64,000 nt of DNA, taken from contig NZ_QJJK01000018.1 in the NCBI RefSeq assembly GCF_003201475.1, forward strand, positions 1-64,000. Reading direction: 5' to 3'. This stretch comes from Chelatococcus asaccharovorans (GTDB lineage Bacteria; Pseudomonadota; Alphaproteobacteria; Rhizobiales; Beijerinckiaceae). The notes below the pieces were generated by a model. That model searched no databases, was not told the DNA's origin, and was given only the letters and a program-made list of their open reading frames with translations. Both the position numbers and the translations under genes were made by a program. The stretch's first letter is position 1; each line of letters opens with the position of its first letter. Positions 19,511 to 28,316 of this stretch are shown here, one piece after another.

Positions 19511-19603
19511 TACCCGGTCATCATTTGACCCTTTTCGCCATACGGCTGAGGTTCTCGCGCCAGACATTCTGGCCGCCCGGCCTTTCGCAGGTGAACCTGC
19601 GCG

Positions 19604-19637
19604 CCAGGCACTTCTGCGAGCCAGGCACTTCTGCGAG
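19604..19637. repeat. 17-bp perfect tandem duplication
   Basis: CCAGGCACTTCTGCGAG occurs twice in a row (19604-19620 and 19621-19637) in the gap before the first GT2 gene. The surrounding 214 bases contain no supported gene. It looks like a replication-slippage duplication. Confidence 0.85.
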
Positions 19638-19717
19638 CTTGGAATTGCCCGGCACAATCTTCCCGGATCGAGGGGCGATGCCGACGCGCCATTCTTCCCC
19701 GGGCCGCCGCCCACTGA

Positions 19718-22309
19718 GTGTCCGTGCACGTGCGATCCCCTCTGCTGTCATCGCGTCATTCTCTGCTTCTGGGTTCGAGCAGCCGCAGCGATTTCGCGCT
19801 CCACGCGCTCGACGCCTATCAGCGCGGCGACCATATTCGGGCGCTCGCCCTGATCGACCGATGCTGCCGCGCCTTCGTGCCAGACGCCGAACACTACCGG
19901 CTGCGCGCCGCCATCAACGAAGCGCTCGGCGCCGTTGATGCCGCCGAGCGGGATCTGGCCAGTGCCCTCAAGCTGACGCCCGATGATCTCGCGCTTCGCG
20001 CCCATTGGCTGCGGGTGCTGATCGACAAGGAGAGCGAGCGGGATTTCGCAGCGCTTGCGGCGGGCATCTTCCGGGATGACCGCGCGGACATCCATGCGGC
20101 TGTGGTCGCGCGCGCCTTCGCTGCCGGCGAAACGCCTCACACAGGGCGCCATTGGCTTGATGGCGAGACGATTGTTCTTCATTGCCTGTGGCGGGGGGAG
20201 AAGACGATCGCCCTCACGCTTCGCTATGGCGACGGCCGGAAGGACAGCCGCGCGGACAACCAGGAGCATCTCATCGACGTTTCCGGTCAAGCCGCGGAGA
20301 ACTATAAGGGGGCCTTCGACTACAGCATGCGAACCAGCCTGCCTTGGCCCGACGGTGCAGACCGCTGCGCGTTCTTCTGGCCATCCGGCGAAGCCGTGGC
20401 GCCGCCGATCCTGCGGCCAGTTGTCGAAGGCAAGCGCGGAGACGCGAGGGAAACGACAGCCGCAATAGCAGCTGAGGCGACGCCCCGTCCCCCCCGCCGG
20501 GCCAAGCGTGAAGCGCCTGTCACCGTGTTAATCCCGGCCTATCGCAATTTGCCCGCCACGCGGGATTGCATCGAGGCCGTGCTGCGCGAGCCCGGGCACG
20601 GCAAGCGCTACGATGTGATCGTCGTCGACGATGCAAGCCCCGAACCAGAACTTTCAGCCTATCTGCGGGATCTTTCAGCGGCCGGCAAGATCAGGCTCCT
20701 GGCGCATGCGCGCAACATGGGGTTCATCGGCGCCGTCGAAACGGGCCTTGCCGAGACCACGACGAGCGACGTCATTCTCCTCAACGCGGATACCGTCGTG
20801 CCGACAGGATGGCTGAAGCGGCTCCGCGCAGCCGCCTATGCCGCCGACAACATCGGCACGGTCACGCCCTTGTCCAACAACGGTGATCTCACAAGCTATC
20901 CCGTCCCCTTCGGCGAGGCACCGATGCCGGAGCCGGACTATCTCGCGCTGATCGACGCCACGGCGGCGCGTGTGAACGCCGGTGGGATCGTCGACCTGCC
21001 GAGCGGTATCGGCTTCTGCTTCTACATCAGGCGAACATGCCTCCGCGCCCTTGGCTTCTTCGGCAGTGACTTCCTCACGCACGGTTATTTTGAGGACGTG
21101 GATTTCTGCCTGCGTGCGGAGGAAAAGGGCTTCCGCAATGTCTGCGCCACTGACGTCGTGGTCGGGCACCTTGGCTCGGCCTCCTATCTGGATGCCAAGC
21201 GTGGCCTTGTTCTGCGCAATCAGGCAGAGACGCTGCGGCGCTTCCCGGACCTCAGGCGCCATACCACCTGGTTCATGGAGACGGATCCGCTGGCGACAGC
21301 CCGCCATCGCATTACCGAGGGGCTGTGGCCGGACGTCGTCCGCGCCCATACCGCCGTTGTCTCGACATGTGTCGATACGGCCGCGGGCGAGGAACTGCTT
21401 CGCAACTTGCAAGAGTTGCAGGGGCTTGAGGAGCCGCTGGAGGAGGCTTGGATTCACATCGCACCGGAAGAGCACGGTGCGGTCACGACGCTGGCCGTGA
21501 AGGTGATGGGGATGGTCGGCCGTCTCCCCATCGCGCTGCCGCTTCCGGCCAGCGAAAGCGGACGCCTCGAGGCCTTGTTGCGTACAGCCGGCGTCAAGCG
21601 CATCATCGTCCTGGCGGGCGAGGCGCCATCGCCGGACGTGCTCGCGATCGCCGAACGGCTGAAAGCGGAGGTGGATGCGGTTCTCGTCGAAGCGCCGCAG
21701 ACGGCGGGCGACCTGGACACCGCTCTCACGGCATGGTCCGACCTTCTGGCGCGTGCCGGGCCTATCGTGCCGGGCTGCGCGGCCTTGAGGGACGCACTCG
21801 CGGCCCATGGCAGGGAGCCCGTCCATGCGCCCCTGATGACCCTGGAACGCGCGCCCCCCGCGTCGAGACCTGCGGCCGGCCGGCCCGACGATCCTTTGGC
21901 GATCGTACCGCTGGACGACGGCCCGGCCGCCTTTGCGCTCGTGCGCGCCTTGGCGCTGAAGCTCAACCAGGCCGGCCGCGACACACCGCTGCTCGTCGTC
22001 GGCGAGACCCTGGACGACGCAGCGTTGATGCGTCTTGGCAATGTGTTTGTCCTCGGCAAGGTCGACCCGCAGGAATGGAGCGCGATCGTCGCCACCTACC
22101 GGTCAGCCGGCGTTGTCGTGCCGTCGCGGCGGCTTTTGTTGGCGGATTCGCGGATTTCCATTCTGGCGGGGCTCCCCGCGCCAATCGCGGCATTCTCCCA
22201 GGGCCTGTTCGCCGAACTGGCCACCGGCCCGTACGACCTTGCCCTGCCCCCCGATGCCGGAGACGAAGCGGCGGCGGCCGCGATCGGCACCTGGCTGGCG
22301 CATTTATGA
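19718..22309 (+). CDS. Glycosyltransferase family 2 protein with N-terminal TPR-like region
   Basis: An 863-residue protein. Residues about 20-100 look like TPR-type helical repeats (ALALIDRCCRAFVPDAEHYRLRA). A GT-A GT2 domain runs from about residue 266 (VTVLIPAYRN) through VIVVDDASPE near 303 and the DxD-like LLNADTVVP near 353, to GYFEDVDFCLRAEEKG. The C-terminal 350 residues resemble a second Rossmann-like domain without clear motifs. The start is one of several clustered GTG codons after an in-frame TGA at 19715, and is uncertain. It is followed by another GT2 gene. It should add sugars at the cytoplasmic face; donor and linkage are unknown. Confidence 0.85.
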   Translation: MSVHVRSPLLSSRHSLLLGSSSRSDFALHALDAYQRGDHIRALALIDRCCRAFVPDAEHYRLRAAINEALGAVDAAERDLASALKLTPDDLALRAHWLRVLIDKESERDFAALAAGIFRDDRADIHAAVVARAFAAGETPHTGRHWLDGETIVLHCLWRGEKTIALTLRYGDGRKDSRADNQEHLIDVSGQAAENYKGAFDYSMRTSLPWPDGADRCAFFWPSGEAVAPPILRPVVEGKRGDARETTAAIAAEATPRPPRRAKREAPVTVLIPAYRNLPATRDCIEAVLREPGHGKRYDVIVVDDASPEPELSAYLRDLSAAGKIRLLAHARNMGFIGAVETGLAETTTSDVILLNADTVVPTGWLKRLRAAAYAADNIGTVTPLSNNGDLTSYPVPFGEAPMPEPDYLALIDATAARVNAGGIVDLPSGIGFCFYIRRTCLRALGFFGSDFLTHGYFEDVDFCLRAEEKGFRNVCATDVVVGHLGSASYLDAKRGLVLRNQAETLRRFPDLRRHTTWFMETDPLATARHRITEGLWPDVVRAHTAVVSTCVDTAAGEELLRNLQELQGLEEPLEEAWIHIAPEEHGAVTTLAVKVMGMVGRLPIALPLPASESGRLEALLRTAGVKRIIVLAGEAPSPDVLAIAERLKAEVDAVLVEAPQTAGDLDTALTAWSDLLARAGPIVPGCAALRDALAAHGREPVHAPLMTLERAPPASRPAAGRPDDPLAIVPLDDGPAAFALVRALALKLNQAGRDTPLLVVGETLDDAALMRLGNVFVLGKVDPQEWSAIVATYRSAGVVVPSRRLLLADSRISILAGLPAPIAAFSQGLFAELATGPYDLALPPDAGDEAAAAAIGTWLAHL

Positions 22310-22424
22310 TGCCGGTTTCTTCAATACGCCGCAATGGCTTGGCATTCCGCTGGAAGCTATCCGTAATCATCGTCACTATAGCTTCGGCAGACGCCAGCAT
22401 CGAAAAAGGTATATGTAGCAGCGC

Positions 22425-24917
22425 ATGGAACAACCCAACCGCGACGAGGCACCGGACTCGGTGAGTGAGCAGGATGCTGCCAGCGCGCGGATCGTGCGCC
22501 GGGTGCAGCGGATCACCCATGAACCGGCCGCGATGCGGGAGGCGCCAGCGCCAGGGATCGCCCACGTGCTTGAAGCCCCGGCGTTCCAGGGCGACTTCTG
22601 GCAGCTCGGCGACGGACTGTTCGGGGGATGGGCCTTCGATCCGCGCCATCCGGAGCGCAAACTCGCCGTCGAATTGTGGCTCGATGGAACGGTGACGTCG
22701 CTTGTCCGGGCCGATCTGTTCGTACCGGAACTGCGCGAGGCGGAAGGAACCGACGGCTGCCATGGTTTCGCGACGAGCCTGAAACTCTCCTCGCTCGCCC
22801 ATACCCGGCAGGTTTCGGCCTATGTGGCCAACACGGATCATCACCTCGGCACCGTGCATCTGCACAGTACGGGCTCCTCCCGGCCGGTGAAGCCGGAGGA
22901 TATCGCGGGTTCCGTCCGCTGGGTCGGCGGGATCCGTGTCGTCGGCTGGGCGCGTGATCGCGTGCATATCGAGCGGACCCTCACCGTCTCGCTGTTCGAG
23001 GGCTCGCGCCTGCTGGCGGAAGTGCCCGCCGACATGTGGTACGAGCCGGGGCCCGACGAGCCGCTCGCGCCAGGCCGTCACGGCTTCGATGTGACCCTGC
23101 CCCTGGAACTTGCCGATGGGCGCTTGCACGAGATCCGTGTTCTGACCGAACGTGGCACGGAACTCGCGGGCAGCCCGATTGCGCTGCTGACGCTCGGCAG
23201 CGGGATCGAGCAATTCGGCCTCGCCGATAGCGAGACTTCGTCCAAGGACGCGGTGGAACGCCTCGCCTATCTCGAACGGCTGATGCCCAGTTCGCTGCCG
23301 CTCACGAGCTACCCTGACTGGCGTCGCGCCTACGCGCCAAAGGCTCCGGAACTCGCCGAGACGCCCCGCATCGCCGCCGTGGTGTTCGGCCCTCCGGAGC
23401 AAGCCGACGAAACGCTGCAGAGCCTCGATACGGCCTCGGCGCCGCTGTGGACCGCCGTGGCGCTGGAAAGCCTCACGGTGGGCGGGGTAGAGGCGTGGCG
23501 CGAGGCGCGTGCCCATCTCGTTGAAGAGGGCAGCGAGATCATTGTCGTGCTGAAGGCCGGCAGCCGCGTTCATCCGGCGGCTCTCGCCGCGCTCGCCGCC
23601 GCGATGGTTGGGCCGGACAAGCCCGCCCTTGTCTATAGCGACAGCGAGATCGCCCTGGCGGACGGCACGCTGCTGCCACGCTTCAAGCCGGCCTTCGACA
23701 AGGAACGGTTCCTCGCCCAAGGCTATCTCTGCGATCTCGTTGCCTTCGATGCGGCGCTGCTGCCTGAGCTCGACCACGACGAAAGCGTGAGCGACTACGG
23801 CGTTGTGGCGCAGGTCCTCGCCGGCGCACTCGCCGCCGAACGACCGATCGGCCATCTGCCGGAGGTGCTCGCCACAGTGCCGGCAGGGTCTACGGAGGCT
23901 GACGCCGACGCCCTTGTGGCGGCCCTGCCGCCGCTCCTCGACCCCGAGCGCGAGACCCATGTCATGGTGCGCGAGGGTCTGCTGTTCCCCGCGATCCGCG
24001 TGCGGCCGGCGGTCGACCCCGACGCGCTCGTCAGCATCCTCATCCCGACGCGTGATCGCCTTGACCTGCTGCGGCCTTGCGTGGAAAGCCTCTTCGCGAA
24101 GACCGCCCATCCCGCTTTCGAGATTCTGATCGCAGACAATGATTCACGGGATGAGGACACGCTGGCCTATTTTCGCGAGCTCGCCTATCGCGGCGTCCGC
24201 GTCCTGCCGGCGCCCGGACCGTTCAACTATGCCCGGATCAACAACGCTGCGGCCCGCGCGGCGAACGGCCGCTATCTCCTCCTGCTCAACAATGACACGG
24301 AGGTTGAGGATCGCGATTGGCTCACGGCACTGCTCGAGCCGGGAAGCGCCGCCGATGTCGGCGCGGTCGGCGCCAAGCTCCTGTGGCCAAGCGGGCTTGT
24401 CCAGCACGGCGGCGTGGTCCTTGGCTCGCATTTCGGCGCCGCGCACGCCTTCAATGAACGCCAGGGCGACGAGCCGGGTTACGACGAGCTTCTGCAGGTG
24501 ACACGAGAGACAAGCGCCGTCACGGCCGCCTGCCTCCTCGTCAAGCGAAAGGACTATTTTGCAGTCGGCGGGCTCGACGAGCGGCTGTTTCCTGTCAATT
24601 TCAACGACGTGGACCTTTGCCTCAAATTGCGGGCGATCGGCCGGCGCAATATCTGGACCCCGCACGCCGCCCTCCGCCACAAGGAATCCGCAAGCCGCGG
24701 GCAGGATGCCAATGCGGAGCGTCAATCCCGGACCCGGCGTGAGTTGAATGCGCTGCGTCTGAAATGGGGAGAAACACTGGTTGCCGATCCGCTCTACTCT
24801 CCGTGCCTCAACCGGGATGCCTATCCCTACACGGGGATCGCCTGGCCGCCGCGGGAACGGGCGCTGCGCCGGAACCTGCCACCACAACCCAACGCGATGT
24901 TCAAATGGCTCAGCTAA
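22425..24917 (+). CDS. Glycosyltransferase family 2 protein with two G-W modules
   Basis: An 830-residue protein. Two copies of the locus-specific module come first: FGGWAFDPRHPERK with W69, and RVVGWARDRVHIERT with W175, each followed by a strand-rich segment ending in a GF/HGF pair. The C-terminal GT-A domain begins near residue 532 (VSILIPTRDRLDLL), then EILIADNDS, LLLLNNDTEVEDRDW with its DxE/DxD site, and FPVNFNDVDLCLKLRAIG. Family members with this ending often make rhamnan or other cell-surface polysaccharides. The module pair fused to a glycosyltransferase suggests carbohydrate or partner binding. It overlaps no neighbour; the methyltransferase starts 36 bases later. Confidence 0.87.
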   Translation: MEQPNRDEAPDSVSEQDAASARIVRRVQRITHEPAAMREAPAPGIAHVLEAPAFQGDFWQLGDGLFGGWAFDPRHPERKLAVELWLDGTVTSLVRADLFVPELREAEGTDGCHGFATSLKLSSLAHTRQVSAYVANTDHHLGTVHLHSTGSSRPVKPEDIAGSVRWVGGIRVVGWARDRVHIERTLTVSLFEGSRLLAEVPADMWYEPGPDEPLAPGRHGFDVTLPLELADGRLHEIRVLTERGTELAGSPIALLTLGSGIEQFGLADSETSSKDAVERLAYLERLMPSSLPLTSYPDWRRAYAPKAPELAETPRIAAVVFGPPEQADETLQSLDTASAPLWTAVALESLTVGGVEAWREARAHLVEEGSEIIVVLKAGSRVHPAALAALAAAMVGPDKPALVYSDSEIALADGTLLPRFKPAFDKERFLAQGYLCDLVAFDAALLPELDHDESVSDYGVVAQVLAGALAAERPIGHLPEVLATVPAGSTEADADALVAALPPLLDPERETHVMVREGLLFPAIRVRPAVDPDALVSILIPTRDRLDLLRPCVESLFAKTAHPAFEILIADNDSRDEDTLAYFRELAYRGVRVLPAPGPFNYARINNAAARAANGRYLLLLNNDTEVEDRDWLTALLEPGSAADVGAVGAKLLWPSGLVQHGGVVLGSHFGAAHAFNERQGDEPGYDELLQVTRETSAVTAACLLVKRKDYFAVGGLDERLFPVNFNDVDLCLKLRAIGRRNIWTPHAALRHKESASRGQDANAERQSRTRRELNALRLKWGETLVADPLYSPCLNRDAYPYTGIAWPPRERALRRNLPPQPNAMFKWLS

Positions 24918-24953
24918 CCATGCAGGCCCGGCCCACAAGCAGTGGGGGCATCC

Positions 24954-25661
24954 ATGAGTGACGATAAGGTCATGCTCCTGGAGGATACGGCGGCACCCCG
25001 CATGAAAACCGTGCTGCACGTGGGGTGCGGCATGCCCAATCCACGCAAGCTGCATTCCCATTTCCGCCGCCCCGGCTGGCGGGAAATCCGTGTCGATATC
25101 GACCCCAACGTGGAGCCGGACGTCGAGGCCGACATCTGTGATCTCTCGGCCTTCGCCGACGGCAGCGCCGATGCGGTCTGGAGTTCCCACAACCTCGAGC
25201 ATCTCTACGATCACGACGTGCCCGTGGCGCTGCGGGAGTTCAAGCGCGTCCTCAGTCCCACCGGATTTGCACTGCTGACGATGCCCGATATCGAGGCGAT
25301 CGCCCAGCTCGTCGTGGAGGGCAAGCTCGACGCGGTGGCCTACCAATCCCCGGCCGGCCCGATCACCGCACTCGACATGATGTTCGGCCACCGCCGCTCG
25401 GTCGCCGCCGGCAATCATTTCATGTCGCACAAGACGGCTTTCAGCCGGGATCGTCTCGGCCATCTGCTGGTCGATGCGGGCTTTCCGCGCGTCGTGGTTG
25501 CACATGGCAACAGTTTCGACCTCTGGGCGATCGCCATGCAAAAGGACGCTCCGTCCTATCTCGACCATGTTTTCGAGGACCCTGCAGACAAGGCGGCGGC
25601 GCCAGCCGCCCCTGCCGCAAAGGCAGCCGGAACCGAAGGCCAAAAGGGTTCGCTCTCTTGA
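24954..25661 (+). CDS. SAM-dependent methyltransferase-like protein
   Basis: A 235-residue class I methyltransferase-like protein. Motif I is TVLHVGCGMPNPRKLH, the acidic residue ending strand 2 is in IRVDIDPNVEPDVEADI, and SSHNLEHLYDHDV with LREFKRVLSPTGFALLTMPD are the usual motifs of the Methyltransf_11 group. The C terminus is Ala/Pro-rich. ATG at 24954 follows a G-rich site; a GTG at 24942 is possible. Its TGA overlaps the TTG start of the next glycosyltransferase. The context suggests methylation of a sugar, perhaps capping the chain. The target is not shown by the sequence. Confidence 0.8.
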   Translation: MSDDKVMLLEDTAAPRMKTVLHVGCGMPNPRKLHSHFRRPGWREIRVDIDPNVEPDVEADICDLSAFADGSADAVWSSHNLEHLYDHDVPVALREFKRVLSPTGFALLTMPDIEAIAQLVVEGKLDAVAYQSPAGPITALDMMFGHRRSVAAGNHFMSHKTAFSRDRLGHLLVDAGFPRVVVAHGNSFDLWAIAMQKDAPSYLDHVFEDPADKAAAPAAPAAKAAGTEGQKGSLS

Positions 25662-26863
25662 AGATTTTGTTCGTCCATCAGAACTTCCCAGGCCAGTTCG
25701 GCGGGCTCGTCGACCGGCTTCTCATGGACGGCGCCGATGTGGCGGGCATCGGCGCGCGGGAATTCCACCGCAGCGGCATTCGCTACCAGCGCTACGGCGC
25801 GCCAATGGTGCATCAATCCAACGATCTCTCGATCGATGACGCCAGCGGACGGCTGCGCCGCGCGTCCGCGGTGGCAGCCCAGGCGCGGCTTTTGCAGCGC
25901 GCGGGCTTTGAGCCCGACGTGATGATCGTCCATAGCGGCTGGGGCGAAGCCCTTTACCTCAGGGATATCTTTCCGCGCGCCAAACTCGTCTGCTATTGCG
26001 AATTCTTCTATCACCGCTCGGGCACCGATATCGGCTTTGATCCGGAATTTCCGATCGAATCCCTCGATATCCTGCATCGACTGCGTGTCCGCAACGCCTT
26101 CGAGCTCGCCTCGGTCGACGATGCGGTGGCCTGCATTTCGCCGACCCTCTGGCAGCGATCCACCTATCCGGTCGAACTGCATTCGAAGATCGCGGTCCTG
26201 CATGAGGGGATCGACGTGTCGGGCCTCGTCGCCGACGAGGCCAGCGTGGCCCAGTGGCGCCTGAAACTGGGCATCCGACGCCAGGCGCCGATCATCACCT
26301 ACGTCGCGCGCTATCTGGAGCCGCATCGCGGCTTTCACATCCTCATGCGCGCAGTGCCCATTCTACAGTCGCTTGTTCCCGATGCCCATATTCTCGTCAT
26401 CGGCGCGGAGAAAGGTGGCTACGGCCCCGCCCCGGCGAACGGCCAGACCTGGAAAGAGGTCCTTTTACAGCAAAATGGCTGGGAAATAGACCACACACGG
26501 CTCCATTTCCTGGGCAACCTCCCGTTCCGCGACTATGTCGCTGTCGCACAAATGGCACAGGTCCATGTTTATCTGACCTATCCCTTCGTGCTCTCCTGGT
26601 CGGCTCTCGAAGCGATGGCCAAGGGGCAGGCCATCGTCGCGTCCGACACTCCACCCGTGAGCGAATTCATGACCCACGGAGAAACCGCCCGGCTCGTAAA
26701 CTTCTTTGACAGCGAAGCCTTAGCGCGGGCAACTGTGGATCTTTTGCAGGATCGAGAGCAGCGTGAATATTTGGGACTGGCCGCCCGGGACCTCATAAGG
26801 AAGCGTGGGCTAGACCGGGCCGAGGCTAGCCAGAAGCTTGCCCAATTCATCCACCAACTCTGA
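25658..26863 (+). CDS. Glycosyltransferase family 4 protein
   Basis: A 401-residue GT-B enzyme. It opens MKILFVHQNFPGQFGGLVDR, the canonical N terminus of a GT4 subgroup, so the TTG start at 25658 is well supported although unusual. The stop of the methyltransferase overlaps it as TTGA. The donor domain has ITYVARYLEPHRGFHILM and SWSALEAMAKGQAIVASDTP, the E-x7-E-type nucleotide-sugar site. It is soluble or peripheral at the inner membrane. It is the last glycosyltransferase in the block; the following gene begins 111 bases later. Confidence 0.88.
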   Translation: MKILFVHQNFPGQFGGLVDRLLMDGADVAGIGAREFHRSGIRYQRYGAPMVHQSNDLSIDDASGRLRRASAVAAQARLLQRAGFEPDVMIVHSGWGEALYLRDIFPRAKLVCYCEFFYHRSGTDIGFDPEFPIESLDILHRLRVRNAFELASVDDAVACISPTLWQRSTYPVELHSKIAVLHEGIDVSGLVADEASVAQWRLKLGIRRQAPIITYVARYLEPHRGFHILMRAVPILQSLVPDAHILVIGAEKGGYGPAPANGQTWKEVLLQQNGWEIDHTRLHFLGNLPFRDYVAVAQMAQVHVYLTYPFVLSWSALEAMAKGQAIVASDTPPVSEFMTHGETARLVNFFDSEALARATVDLLQDREQREYLGLAARDLIRKRGLDRAEASQKLAQFIHQL

Positions 26864-26974
26864 GAGACGGTTTACGTCTATGTTCATTGCCCATCGATTG
26901 ATACGCTATGCTCGTGTTCCATACGATTCGCATATCTGCTGGATGTCTGGCACCGACCACGCTACACCGGCACC

Positions 26975-28282
26975 ATGTCCATAGACAGCGAGATGATGTC
27001 AGAAAGCTTCAACGGTTGGGAGCGCTGGTGCAAGCGCCTGACGGCCGATACGCCTCCCTCTGTCGACGAGGCGACGGAGTTTTGCCTGTTCGCCCGCCAG
27101 TGGTTGCCATCACTCCTCATGCGAGCCGCCATTCGCCCGGGCCTGGTGCCGGTATCGCCTGTGCGCCATGGGGCAAGCGACCAGACAAAAGCACCGCCGG
27201 GCCTGCAGGACATCGCCGAATTGCTGCGGGATCGCGCCGAGGCGCTCTCCGCCGAGCGCCCGGACGTGGCCCGTCTGATGTGGCAAGGTGCCAAGACGCT
27301 CGACGCGCTCATCGACGCCATCGTGCAGAAGGGTCAGCAGGGCGAGGAACAGCCGCTTCTCCAGACGCTCGCGCGTGCCCTTCCCGCCAGGACAGGCGAC
27401 CGTTCCAGGGACGAACTGCAGACCCATCACCCTCTTTCGCAGGGCCCCGACGAAGAAAAGGTCTATCTTCGCCAGAAAGTCGACAGCCTGATCGGCGCGC
27501 TCACCGAACAGGCCGCGCTCCACGGCGGACTTGCCGAGCGGGTGAAACTTGCGGAAACCCGCGCCAAGGCTGCCGAAGCCGAGGCGAAGCGGTTGCACAA
27601 GACGCTCGCCTCCCTCAAGATCAATCCAACCGCGGAGCCGTCCGCGGAGGTCGTCGCGTCGCTGCGCGATGCCTTGAGCCTTCTCAAGGACGAGCGCAAG
27701 AAGCGCGACAAGAGCGAAGAGCGCGAGCGGACCTTGCGCAACGCGCTGGAAGAGGCACGCATCGAGCAGGCAACACGGGCAGCGCCGGCCCTTCAGCTCG
27801 AGGCTTTGGCCCAGCTGCCCCGCAGCGCGGTCCCGCAATTGCCCGGCGGCACGCCGGTCCAGCCCGCGCTTCGTTCCTCCGCACCGGTCTCTTATCCCGA
27901 GGCGGATCGGCTGCCGGCCAGCCCTCCCTTGCCGACGGTATCGAGCGACCCCGTCAAGCCGCCAGCGGCCGCGACCCGGCGCGTGGTGCGGGAAGCGCCC
28001 GAACCGTCAGCACCGGGCCACAGCCCACGCCCTATGCGCAGTTCCGAGCAGATGGTGGCGGCGTATCGTGCCGAGCGCACCACCGACCGGCCCCAAACCG
28101 GAGCGGCCAGAATAGACGTCGTGAGCCGGGCGCCGGCTGTCCCGGCGGCCCCTGCCCCGCGCCCGCCGACGTCCCATGCCACATCCCATGCGGTGTCCCA
28201 CGCCGCGCCGTCGCAGGCGTCCCGGACACCTGTTCGCGACAACGGCACGCGCATCCGATTCATCACATCCGAGGATGTGTGA
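26975..28282 (+). CDS. Hypothetical coiled-coil, proline-rich protein
   Basis: A 435-residue protein without a recognised family. Residues 1-150 are helical and mixed. Residues about 155-270 form a strong coiled coil (AETRAKAAEAEAKRLHKTL, DERKKRDKSEERERTL). The last 165 residues are Pro/Ala/Ser-rich with a His-Ala/Thr repeat (SHATSHAVSHAAPSQ). There is no signal peptide. A longer frame overlaps on the same strand (26908-28299), but its translation is low-complexity Arg/Gly/Pro and looks like a shadow. No clear Shine-Dalgarno sequence precedes ATG 26975. Position at the end of the glycosyltransferase run suggests a scaffold or chain-length role, as speculation. Confidence 0.65.
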   Translation: MSIDSEMMSESFNGWERWCKRLTADTPPSVDEATEFCLFARQWLPSLLMRAAIRPGLVPVSPVRHGASDQTKAPPGLQDIAELLRDRAEALSAERPDVARLMWQGAKTLDALIDAIVQKGQQGEEQPLLQTLARALPARTGDRSRDELQTHHPLSQGPDEEKVYLRQKVDSLIGALTEQAALHGGLAERVKLAETRAKAAEAEAKRLHKTLASLKINPTAEPSAEVVASLRDALSLLKDERKKRDKSEERERTLRNALEEARIEQATRAAPALQLEALAQLPRSAVPQLPGGTPVQPALRSSAPVSYPEADRLPASPPLPTVSSDPVKPPAAATRRVVREAPEPSAPGHSPRPMRSSEQMVAAYRAERTTDRPQTGAARIDVVSRAPAVPAAPAPRPPTSHATSHAVSHAAPSQASRTPVRDNGTRIRFITSEDV

Positions 28283-28292
28283 TCGCAATAGC

Positions 28293-28316
28293 CCCCTGAA
28301 GGATCGACCTCAGGGG
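28293..28316. terminator. Hairpin between convergent genes
   Basis: CCCCTGA and TCAGGGG arms (28293-28299 and 28310-28316) enclose a ten-base loop in the short gap between the coiled-coil gene and the convergent epimerase gene, whose stop it overlaps. There is no T-tract; it is a candidate bidirectional terminator. Confidence 0.4.

Noticed and set aside
21963-24110. A 715-codon minus-strand frame opposite two GT2 genes
   Set aside because: Both GT2 genes have clear family motifs on the plus strand; the antisense frame is low-complexity Arg/His/Gly.
26908-28299. A 463-codon frame overlapping the coiled-coil gene on the same strand
   Set aside because: Its translation is Arg/Gly/Pro-rich without structure, whereas the 26975 frame gives a regular coiled coil.
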